Shown one piece after another: positions 23,996-44,763 of a stretch of DNA of 64,000 bases. Numbering within the stretch: the first letter of the stretch is position 1; each line of letters opens with the position of its first letter. The translations under genes were made by a program, and so were the position numbers. The DNA comes from Dermatemys mawii (lineage: Eukaryota; Chordata; Testudines; Dermatemydidae), in the NCBI GenBank assembly GCA_007922305.1, contig ML677364.1, forward strand, positions 16,390,260-16,454,259. The letters run 5' to 3'. The notes beneath the pieces were generated by a model. That model ran no database searches. It had not been told where the DNA came from and saw only the letters and a list, made by a program, of their open reading frames with translations.

Positions 23996-24889
23996 TGTTG
24001 GTGCCAAAAATTTGCCCAGAAGCACTTAGGAAGTCTGTGACAGAGCCCAGATAGAATTTCCTCATTCTGAAGGGGGTGGTGGTAGGGGAGATTCTCAGCT
24101 GTCTTAAGCTCAAGACCAGCCTTTATTTTTCTGTATCAATTTGCTACCTGCTTTATTCTCTACACTTGCATACCTTCCATTTTACAGTGAATGAGGAAGG
24201 GGTCCTACAGAAAACAGCACAAAACCTTGACTGAACACAGTCCATTCTATGCCCTGAATGAGGCAGAGGTCCAGTGGAAAAAATAATGTGTAATCGGGTA
24301 ATTAAAGACTGTCATAATGCCTGGGCAACCCTTGATTCTATATTTCATTTCCAAACTTTTAAGTCAGGGGAAGGGTGTTGTATGTAAAAGGTGAATATAG
24401 TCCCCAATCAGAGCTTTCTACAATCAAAAGAGAAAGAAGAACAGAAGATTCCATTAAGTGTCTTAGAAACCTCGCTATGCAAGTCTAATTTACTTAGGAA
24501 ATGCTTGGTACTGCAGTGGTGGGTGCAACAGAAACCCAGTAGGCAGCTCGACAGCTCTTCCTTCCATGTACCTGCATAGGAAACAGCTGTAATTTGGTTG
24601 ACTAAGCTCCCAGAAGACACACGTTGGAGAACAGCCTGAGCTCAAAATGTCACTCTCAGCCCAGGAGAGTAGCCTGCGCATCAAGTCCATCACTAATTTG
24701 TGTCTGCAGAGCCATGCTGGTGACAACACAGCCTGTTTGCAGACGGGTGTAGTAAATTCTGCTGCTAGATATTTCATTGCCCCCTGGGTATATGGAGGCA
24801 TTATGCCTACTCCTAGCCTACACAGCCATAATGCCTCCAGCTAGCCCCACTGGAGATGTGTACCTCGTCCTTCCTCCCTTATGCAGCTC

Positions 24890-25844
24890 TGTAGTGACCC
24901 CTCGCTCTCAAGTCGGGAGTGAGGCCACTGTGCCTCACTGAGTCAGGCAGCAGCACTTGGGCTCGAGTCCTGCTGGTGGGGCCAAGTAGGAAACAATCAT
25001 TAACTGCCTGGAGCTCTAGTCCCCACAGCGGGGCAGAGTAGTAAGCAGTGTTTAGCCTAGAGTCTCCCACAACCGTTGCCACCAATCAAGAGTTTAGGGC
25101 TCTGGCCCCCTAGGCAGAGCAAAGCATAAGCAGTCATTAGCCTACAAGCCTCCTAGCCGGGGCAAACAGCAATTAACAGTCTATAAGGGAAATTCTGGCC
25201 CTCTAGGTAGGGCAGAGCAAAGAGAAGGCTATTGATTACATCTCCTGGCTAAGGCAGCCAGCAAACGTACAGTCTGGGCCCACAGTCTCCTGGTTGGGGC
25301 AAGACATTAGTAAAGTACAGGCCTTCTGGCCTAGGGGTGAATAGGCCGCCACCACAGGGGTGGGGTTGGGGGCAAGGGATAGGAGGACCCAGGCCCACCC
25401 TGCTCTACAAGGTCCCATCCCAGGGCCCTAAAAGTGGTAAATGTTTCCACCACTGAGAGAGTGGGGATCCTATCAAAACACACTGGCCCACGGCCCAGCA
25501 ACAAAACCTGACTAAAGTCCAATTTCCCAGGGCTACTTTCTACCACAGTCTGGGCAGGGGCAAGGGGATCCATAGTCCAAGAGTTCTGTCTCCTCGGCAG
25601 TACTGGCAACTCCTCTGCAGGGTCGGTCTCCTCTGGCAGGGCACCGCACAGCTCCAGCATTCAGCAGTGGGCTGAAGAGGTCTGTCTCCTTCCTGACTCT
25701 GCTCAACTGAGCTCCGGGGCCCTCCCTTTATACTTCCTGTCCTGTCCCAGTACTTCCAACCAGGAATGCAAGACAGGTTTGGCGCCGCGCACCAAGTGGT
25801 CTCTCGTTCTCAAGTCTGGAGGGAGGCCACTCCACACCACTATA
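24890..25844 (-). mobile_element. LTR-like element with internal degenerate tandem units
   Basis: Ends TGTAGTG (24890) and CACTATA (25838-25844) are near-inverted TG..CA-type termini. On the minus strand TATAAAG (25727-25733) precedes a GC-rich unit. A 40-bp direct repeat (CTCTCAAGTCGGGAGTGAGG at 24903, CTCAAGTCTGGAGGGAGGCC at 25810) sits near both ends. A 109-codon frame at 25331-25660 has no domain I recognise. No target duplication. Confidence 0.5.
24990..25345. repeat. Degenerate tandem array of about 45-60 bp units
   Basis: At least five units share CTCTGGCCCCCTAGGCAG-like text followed by GGGCAGAGCAAA and AGCAGTCATTAGCCTA-like text. Confidence 0.55.
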
Positions 25845-28800
25845 CGTTCTCACTCTTAGGACACAATCCATCTAGCATTGAAGTCAATAGGTTCTTTCTA
25901 TTGACTTAATGGGAGTTGGACTGACCTTTGGAAACTATATTTTTTACAGCCAGTCACTAAAATTTGTAAAGCATTTTGAGAGCCAGTTAAATGAAAGATA
26001 TTCTCTCCGAGCAGGAGTGTGCTCCTTAATGATATGGTAATGAAGTCTGCATATTTGGTTTGGAGAATGGAAATAAGGATTCCATACATTTGTCTTTGTT
26101 TTGGTAATCACTCTATATTCATTTGCATGTGGTACTTGAACTCAGATGGTCTATCTTTTTTAGGCTCACCCTGCGTATCTTAAATATCCAGATCTCCCAT
26201 TGACCTCAGTGGGAGTTTTCGATGTGCAAGGAATGCAGGATTGGGCCATATATGTGTGAGATTTTCCATGTTTAAGATGTACTGTGGCCAACAACTACCC
26301 CATTCTGTTTCTCCTCTCCTCATATGTTCATTACTACATTTCTGTACCTCAGGAAAAAAGGCTGAGAGCAGCTCCTCAAGAAAGAAAGAAATACATTTCT
26401 ACTGACAACTTTTACGGACTTTATTTTGTTACTGTGTTTATTCTTAGCCAATTTAAATTCTACAAAGAGAACTAGAGACAATATCCAAAAATGCTAATGG
26501 CAACAGGTCAAACTATAACTTTTTGGAATTCAAAATAAATTCTCACTTAAAGCAGAAGAAAAATAAATACCAAGTCGGGTGGGAGATAACCCTCAAAATT
26601 GCCAAGGATTTCAAAAAACAATCAGACAAGTAATATTTGAAGGAACGTACTTATTCTTCTCAACAAAAATGGAGAGCAAAAGAATAAATCAGTTGAAAAT
26701 AAATCACTTCCTACAGACCAAAAATACTGTAATTGAATTTTTTGACATTACTTAATTTCCCATAACCATTATTTTCTTTAGTTCTCTTTTAAATATTTTA
26801 GTTGAATATGAATAGACACAAAAAGAGAATTAAAAACAAACACTTATTTTTAAATTGCTATGCAATTATCTTCTGCAGGAGCTGCTCTTTTAGCACAAAG
26901 TTATGTAGTTTGTATTTTGCCTGATAGATCCTATAGTACACATTACTGATCACCATCCATTGTTTGAGTGCTTTCAAGGAATAGAAAGTAAAGGGTTTTT
27001 TTTTTTCATGATATCCCATCTCTTCCATAGTTACTGACTTCATAATATTTTTTAGGAAAAGTAGGATATCAATGAGTAGCGTTGGCTGGGTGTGAATCAG
27101 AAATTGAGATATGTATTGACGGCATTCTAACTACATAACAAAGAGCAAATGTGGGAGCCTCAAACAGATCCAGGCAGGATTACAAAAGCCAAATTCTTGT
27201 TCTGACTTCAATTTACATAGACTGCTACAGAAAAGAAATAAAATAAATATGGCTCTAATAAAAAGGCACGTTGGCAGAAATTTGGGGAGTTCCCATTATA
27301 AAGAACAATCACTCTTGTAAGGCTGATTAAGCTCATATACAACAAGGATATCATGCACTGTGGTTCCAGAGAGATTAGAAACATGGTTTAACTCTTGAAA
27401 GATCTCTAATTTAGAGCCTGATCAAAAGTGCATTGAAGTTAATGGAAAGACTCCCATTGAATCCAATAGGTTTTAGACCAGGCTGATAATGAAGTTATGC
27501 AATGAGAAGTAGCAAGAAGGTAAATAGGATATCCCTTTCCACATCAGGGTGCTAGGTTTACTGCTAGCAGTGGTTAAGTTATGAGAGAAAATTGCATCCA
27601 GTGTACAGACAGCGAGGGACATGACAAATTTCCTTGCCCCTGGCCAAATGAGAATGAGTTCAATGGGCTTTGGATCAGATCCATATAGTCCCCAAATGGC
27701 CATGCATAGGCATTTGTTTAAAGGGATGATTCCAGAGGAAAAGTTAGCAGCCCTAAAAAAAAAAGTCATAGATATAAAAGTGAAAGCCTAAAATTGTGGC
27801 ATCTGTTTGTCATCGCTAAGCCATATCCTGCTATCAATTTCTATGAAAACCTTCCATTGACTTCAATGAACACAGTCTGATGGCAGAGAATAGCATATTG
27901 TATTCATTCTCTGAAAAACCCTAAAGAATGGAAAATGGTAAATAAATGAAAAGCTCTGTGTATGTTTAATGAAATAAATCCTTCACTATTAAATAATCAC
28001 TTTGGCATCAGTTATTTTGAGTATTCTTTAACACATGATTACAAATGTTTATAAGTTTATTCATATCTCACTTTTACAAGATGTACATTCATATCATGTG
28101 ATTCAACATAATACACTCTGGAACCGGAACTCAACATGTCTGGTGAATTCATGTAGGAGCATGCTGACATAACCAAAACCTAAAAAAGGTTTCTTCCACA
28201 ATAACAGAAGGGTACATACTTTAAGACCGGTTGGTTTTGGAGAGTTTTTCATTTTAGCAATCCCTGAAATGTCTGTAAACTCAGACATACTATGTATACA
28301 TAACCAAAACAATGCAATGGTACCGTAAACCATACTGGCTGCTCATAATTTTGCAAAAGCAACAGGTTTAAAACATATAAAAATAAATGCAAAGCATTGT
28401 CAAATGTACACTCAACATAATTAAAATATTACAGACTTAGACATTTTCAAACAAAATAATAAATAAAACATCCACATACATCAATACAAAGAAACAGAGA
28501 TATTTACCTGTCTTTGATGTAATTAATACATACCATAGGCCTAGATTCATGAAAGTATTGCCTTTCAATAAAATTTTCAGCTTCAAAATTTGATCTTTCC
28601 TACATTCTTCAACTGATTTTAATTAAATATCAAATTTCAACAAAATGTGTATGAACTGCATCAAGTTGTCATTCTTTATTGAAAATCAGCAAATGGCTGA
28701 TTTTTAATAAATTAGGCACCAGCTGATAATGCAAACCTTGTCCAACAGACACCCAATATTCAAGGGACATTAGACATTGTACCTCTTTTGAAGAATGCCT

Positions 28801-29795
28801 CAAACACAGAAGTCCCTGGGCTGTCATTGACCTTGCTAGAGAGGCCAACTGGCAAGAAATAACTGGTATAATATAAGCAGCTGGATTGTGTCCATGTGAC
28901 CTGGATCACAGCTTTGAAGGAGGGAGTAACTCAAAAGGAGGCATCATTTTACCAACAGGATAAGTCACAAAGTGAAAGGTTATATTTTCTTCTTAGTACA
29001 TATAACTCCCATTAACACTGAGCAGTGGCTCAACTGAGGGGGTATGTATTATATAGCATATAGGGCTCCTTTTTTTAATTGTCTCCAAAGAATATCAGGC
29101 CCTAGCTGATTCCACCACATCCTCCTGCAACCATGGTATGTTTTACAAGGTACTGTACTGAATCAGAGGTTCTACCAAATCACTATATTACCACTGCCAC
29201 TTGGAGTTGTGACCACAGTGGGAACTACATGCACACTGAGGGGAGAATGCAACATAAAAGGATTTCCCAAGCTACTTACAGAAGAGGAGTGGGCACATCA
29301 CTGTCTGCTTTAACTGTCAACAAGGAAGATCTCCAGCCACGTGGATTGTGTCACTTTACAGAGCTGAAGATCGTTAGTGATTCAAGGATAGTAGATGTTA
29401 TAATAATATGTATGTTTATTCAGAAATATGTGTCATTTTTTTTTTACATTTTTGTAAAATATCCTCAGAAAGAAAGAGGAAAGGAGGATCCTGCCACTGT
29501 CATGGTAATGTCTCCATAAGTTGTAACTATCTATAAAATGAAATAATCCTTTTGCCTGGCATAATTAAAAGACTAGAATGTATATGTAATTTCTCCCATC
29601 CTCTGAAAAAATCTGTTTATCTTTATTATTTAATCAGTGGCCACAATGTGTCAACTCAAAATTATGTTGCTATGGCATTTTTTTATTATTTCATGGGCAA
29701 ATGTAGAAACAAACAAAAAAGGCAGAACAAGCATGCAAAAGAGCAACATCAGGATGTTTAGTCTGTGTGAGAAATTGTTAGTAGCTGAAGCTGGC
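25845..29795. other. Intergenic, AT-rich, no gene seen
   Basis: Only short CATTGACTTCAATGG-type repeats are recognised (25878-25918, 26195-26215, 27416-27483, 27650-27680, 27855-27875). No exon or RNA gene. Confidence 0.55.
27416..27483. repeat. 68-bp hairpin repeat
   Basis: GCCTGATCAAAAG at one end and, inverted, GCCTGGTCTAAAAC at the other. Each arm holds a CATTGAAxTTAATGG-like inner palindrome. A half copy follows at about 27657-27681. Confidence 0.6.
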
Positions 29796-29799
29796 CGTT

Positions 29800-30250
29800 A
29801 GGGTATTCTAGTGAATTGTGCATGTGATTAGGTGCTAGGAAATTCTGAGTTCTAATCATATTTCTGCCACTGACTAGAGACCTGGGATGAAATCCAGGCT
29901 CCACTGACAACAAAGGAAAAACTCCTTTGGCTGAAAGGGGCTGCAGATTGGGTGGTAGCTGCATGGTCTTAGGAAAGCAAATTAAGGCTTCATTGTCACT
30001 CATAATCATGCTGAATATTATCTTTGAGGTAAGGTACTAGACTGTAAGCTCTCCGGTACAGGAACTCTTTTTGTTATATGATTGTATAGTGCTTAGCACA
30101 ATGGAGTCCCATTCCTGATTGTGGCTTGTAGATGCTACCACAATACAAATAATAGTACTCAGTATGCTTATGGTAGAATCTGGTCCTTAATTTCTATACC
30201 TTAATTTCTTCCTCTATAAAATGGGGATGATAATTCTTACCTACTTCATA
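29800..30250 (+). repeat. MIR-like SINE pieces
   Basis: AGGTGCTAGGAAATTCTGAG with TCTGCCACTGACTAGAGACC (29831-29882), GACTGTAAGCTCTCCGGTAC to GATGCTACCACAATACAAAT (30041-30150) and TTCCTCTATAAAATGGGGAT (30208-30230). They look like two broken copies. Confidence 0.65.
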
Positions 30251-30884
30251 ATTAATAAACCAAAATATCACTACATCTATGGCCCTACTAAAACAGAAAA
30301 TCTGATCTCATTGGTTTCTTTCTTGACTTTCCCAAGTCAATAAAAACTGAGTTCTGGAGTCAGCTTCTTATTCAAATTGATACTAATACTTCAGCATATT
30401 TTGACAGTTCTAAAAAAAGAGTCTGTAGCTGAGTTTCATCTTTTGATTACCAAGGGCTGTATGTGATTAATTGGGCCATTTTGAATTTGTATATACTTGT
30501 TGCTAGGCAAAATTATTTATTCTGAGGTGGTTCAAGTTATTTTCAAAATAACATGTCCACCTTTTGAGGAAGACCTTTGCAGGAAGCCAGTTCACACTAA
30601 ACGAAGACCCACGCCAAGAAAATTCCATCCAATGCACGTTGTTCTGATGATCTGTGGAAAGCTCTTCATTCTCAGAATGAGAGATTATGCAAAGACTAAC
30701 ATGGCCACTGAGGTCCAATAAATGAGACTCATGCTATCTGTGAAATGAATTCAGTAAAGATAATCCTTTACTAAATACCTCACAACTTTAATTGTCTTAT
30801 CTTCAACCACTTACCTGTTGAAGACATTCACGATAAAAAGAAAGAAGAACAGAGCAGTGGTTGAGATAGAAAAGAGATGGAGGT

Positions 30885-30969
30885 CCAGATCCTCACTATG
30901 TGCAGATCAGGGCAGTCCCACTGAGGTTAACAGAGCTACACTGATTTACAGCCACTGAGGATCTGGCCC
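30885..30969. repeat. Short inverted-end repeat
   Basis: CCAGATCCTCA at one end and TGAGGATCTGG at the other, with TGATTTACAGCCACTGAGG. A common reptile interspersed hairpin repeat; name not known to me. Confidence 0.6.
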
Positions 30970-31638
30970 TTACACGTACCAGCTGAAGCCGGAGTTCTCC
31001 CAAGGTCAGGAAGAAAGGACAAATGCATGCCCCATCCGAAGCTGGGCCCAGAGAGCCTTTTGGACCAAGTGTCACTGCGACTATCCTGCTCGTGAAATAA
31101 AAAAAGCAGAAGCAGTTTCGGCAGCAGCACATTCATTCCCTTGTCAGGATGGCATCTGGCACGTGTGTTATGCTGAATGAAATGCAGGAGCAGCATGGAG
31201 ACACAGTGAGGCACCCTGCCCTTCCCCCAGGATGATCTATTGTTCCGACTTCAAACCCTGCTAAACCAGGAGCTGCTGCCACTTGCCTTCAGTTCTGCAG
31301 TGCTGTTCAGATATCTCCGAGTCATCCGCTGATATGATTTACTAGTCTTAAGAAACTGGTAGAGTTTTCAGTAATGCAAAAAAGAGTAACACCGACCCAG
31401 ACGAACTTGGAGAAATCTGACTGGCATATGAAAATTCTTGTGCTGGTATTCAGTATAAAACATAAGGTCGACTTGTTAGTAGGCAGTGTTATCAAAATGT
31501 AACCAGATATATTTTATAAATGCAATACACTTCAGGAAGTGCAGTTAAGCAGATAACTTCATTTCTCAGATGGTTGAAGGCTCTCAGTGGCCAATTCTGC
31601 AGCCTCCCCTCACCTAAGAAGTGTCTGGAACTATTTGA

Positions 31639-31760
31639 GGGTGAAATTCACTCTTGTGCAGAAGCCCAGAACTCGGCTGATGACCACTCAAAATAGGGCT
31701 TAAATAGGATGTGAGCAGTGCATAAGCTTGTGCTGGCCCTCTGCACAAGGGTGAGTTTCT
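31639..31760. repeat. 122-bp imperfect palindrome
   Basis: GTGAAATTCACTCTTGTGCA faces its complement GCACAAGGGTGAGTTTC. The same left-arm text is at about 7575-7606. Confidence 0.6.
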
Positions 31761-33599
31761 ATCCAAGTGAATAAAAGCTGCAGGATTGAGCCTTTTGTCA
31801 TCAATATTGTGCATCACAGTACCCCAAAGTATTGTGGGTAGTCAGCATAACTGCTCATCTGTTATAGGTTAGTGCCTCCTTATGGTGAAATTCCCTATTT
31901 GTTATATTTAAGATATGGAGTTGAAAATGCTGAAGTTGTTGTGGGGGAAAGTATTTATTATTTTTGTTGTAAAATGTGATATAATTAACAATATCTGAAC
32001 TAAGACCAAACTTTATGTAGAAGCATAAACTTTATACTATCTCATTACTATAAATAATATTTATACCTTCTAGAAAAAGTTTTGTCTTAGTTCCAATCTT
32101 GTTAATTGTCAGGGTTTATTCCCCATGTTCCTCTTCAATGGTTAATGTTATATTAGCATTATGGCCTTGGTTTAAAGAGATATTAGGCTTTCACAAAGAG
32201 GTAGCAAAGACAGGAAAAATTTATAAACTCTAACATGTCCAAAATATAACCACTTTTCACATAATAAATAGGTGGAAAATGGCAGCACTTTGACATTTCA
32301 GAAAATTTGCTTGTCATAAAGTATCAAAATTGGAAAAAAAATGCAAACGTCTAAAACTGAAAAGATCTAATGCATTATTTTTCCCCATGGAAATATTTGG
32401 ATTTGATAAATATCAGCAAAAGCCAAAATTAGTAATGGATTACTAGATGATAAATACACTTGAGAAAGAAAAAACAGGCTTACTGGAAGTACTATTGAAA
32501 GGATAAGCTTCCACGAATGCAGGCCTTGATAACAAAGGCAAAAAATTGAGCTGTCTTGTTAGAAGTAGACAAGAGCAGTATTTCTTCTCACAAACAAACC
32601 CATAACATAATAAATTGATTAGAAGAGAATTATATAAGAAATAAAAACATGGGGGTTAGTAAAGCCAGACACTTTGGTAATATAATTTCAAGGGAATTTC
32701 CCCCATTTAAACTAGCTACGCTGCTTAGAAAAGTTTGTATTTGGTGTCTACATAACTGGACAAAAGAAAAATTGGCAAACACTGAACTTGTCCACCCCTA
32801 CAAAACATTGACTTTTTTTGTTTTGTTTTACTTAAAATGATTGCAAAAATGTCATACAGGCTTTTCATCTTACTTCCCAGAAATATGGCACATTAACTTG
32901 ACTAGAAATCATAGTATCTATCTTTTTCCATATGCGATACATATATTTTTATCCATTCCTAGAAGACCCGGACTGTCAATTTGGCACTAGACTGCAACGT
33001 ACCCAGTCTGAGCATAAAGGACTTAACTTATGGTTCTTGCAGAACTGGTTATTAACAGAATAAGGATGTACGGCTATTTTTTAATCTATAATATTTACAG
33101 TATTGCACTTTACTGCACTTAATTGCATTTCACTAAAAGTAATGCTGCATCAGTATTATGCCTTAAAACCATATGTCCATCTTTGTTGTGAGTCATTCTT
33201 TCTATATCCTGTAAAACAGCAAGATTTCAATTCGAAGATCCAGACAATAGGGAGAAAAAATCAGAAAATCGACCTGCTTCTATGGCACAATGCATCTGGG
33301 CTAATTCAGCTGATTCTGGGTAAAACAGGTGCATTCATATTGTTCCCACATTCAAGTTACCACTAATGGTTAGTAAATTCTAGTCTGTCTCTTTTTTTTT
33401 CTCCTGCAAAAAGACTTTTAGCCATTTGAGACACACTTTTTTTGTTATTGCTGCTTTTTTTTCTGAAAAAAAAAACCTGCCTTGCCTCAAATCTGAAATT
33501 CCACATTTAAATTCAAACCAGTTCCACAGCAGCAGCTCCTCAGCGATGGAAGATATTCATGGCAGTGAAATAATACTGTTGGCAACAAAGAAATGTCAT
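31761..33599. other. SHOX 3' flank, AT-rich, nothing recognised
   Basis: No repeat, exon or RNA gene recognised. May contain part of a longer SHOX 3'UTR. Confidence 0.5.
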
Positions 33600-34246
33600 C
33601 TTTAATGGAGACCAGCCCCAAGGATCTTTTTTTTAATTATTTTTTGTTTGTTTTGTTTTAATAGATGTTAAGATCTTCAAAATGTGTTGAGTTAGACACA
33701 TGCACATGGTCGCAGAACTGACAGCAGCCGATGACCTCACACTGATGTGATCACTTTTGCCAGGGTCAAAATCCAAATGTCCCCCTGTTCACAGATTAGC
33801 ATAATTTAAAGATTTTGTTCTCCACCTACTTTATCCTCCGGAAAGTCTTTGCTTGTGTGTGTGCGTGTGTACGCGCGTGTATGTGTTTCATCTGATGTTT
33901 GAACTCAGGTTTGAGATGGTCTCACCCTACCATTGCATCTGGGGCAGCAGTTTTAACTGTGGAGCGCTGGGTGCCTGAAAAATAAAAAAAAAAGACAGGC
34001 AACTGGGCCCCCTCAGTCTTCAGATGGGCCGGGTGGGATGCAGGGGGAGAGAGGAACTAGGGACGTGGAGGGGAGCTGTCCTGATCCTCTTTAAAAGTAC
34101 TTGCAGGCCTTCCCACAGCCACGGCCCTGGTTCCCCCGCAGGCCTGGGGCCCGCAGGGAGTCACGTCGGGGTGGTGCGGAGGGCAAGAGAGAGCGGAGCG
34201 GGAGTCCTGGCCACACACACACACACACACAGCACGGCGGAAAGTG
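33600..34246 (-). other. SHOX: Likely SHOX 3' untranslated region (end not fixed)
   Basis: Sequence directly downstream of the SHOX stop on the minus strand. It has a (CA/GT) run at 34211-34230 and GT/GC-rich DNA near 33850-33880. No minus-strand AATAAA was seen in this interval. The variant ATTAAA occurs near 33601-33606, 33632-33637 and 33658-33663, so transcripts may end around 33.55-33.65 kb. The end is inference, and a longer UTR toward 32 kb is possible. Confidence 0.4.
34211..34230. repeat. (CA)n microsatellite in SHOX 3'UTR
   Basis: Ten CA units starting 17 bp beyond the SHOX stop codon. Confidence 0.95.
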
Positions 34247-44605
<10,359 letters not shown>

Positions 44606-44680
44606 GGCTGCCCGGCGATCTTATCCACAGAGATCCACTTGCTTTCAGGAGGAGATCTGGCCGTCCTCCGCACGCTTTTT

Positions 44681-44712
44681 CTGCACGTAGAAGATGGGCT
44701 GTATAGGGTTAG
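44681..44712 (-). promoter_or_regulatory. Candidate 3' splice site of the ATG-bearing exon
   Basis: On the minus strand CTAAC (44708-44712, branch-site like) is followed by a moderately pyrimidine-rich stretch and TGCAG with AG at 44681-44682. An upstream non-coding exon could splice here, leaving a 75-nt leader before the ATG. It lies downstream of the TATA box. Human exon 2 has a longer 5'UTR, so an acceptor further upstream is equally possible. Confidence 0.3.
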
Positions 44713-44754
44713 ATCACTCCTGCTGTTATTTATGCCTTTCAATTTGAGATCACA

Positions 44755-44763
44755 CTATTTATA
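44755..44763 (-). promoter_or_regulatory. TATA box of the SHOX internal (P2-type) promoter
   Basis: Reads TATAAATAG on the minus strand, 150 bp upstream of the SHOX ATG. Initiation about 30 bp downstream (near 44728) would give a leader of about 120 nt with no upstream ATG. A CCAAT motif (44873-44877, minus) lies about 110 bp further upstream. Human SHOX has a second promoter in the exon that carries the ATG, so the position fits. Initiation here is not shown by the sequence alone. Confidence 0.7.

Noticed and set aside
29133..29519. 128-codon frame
   Set aside because: No domain, no splice context, in AT-rich DNA without other gene signs.
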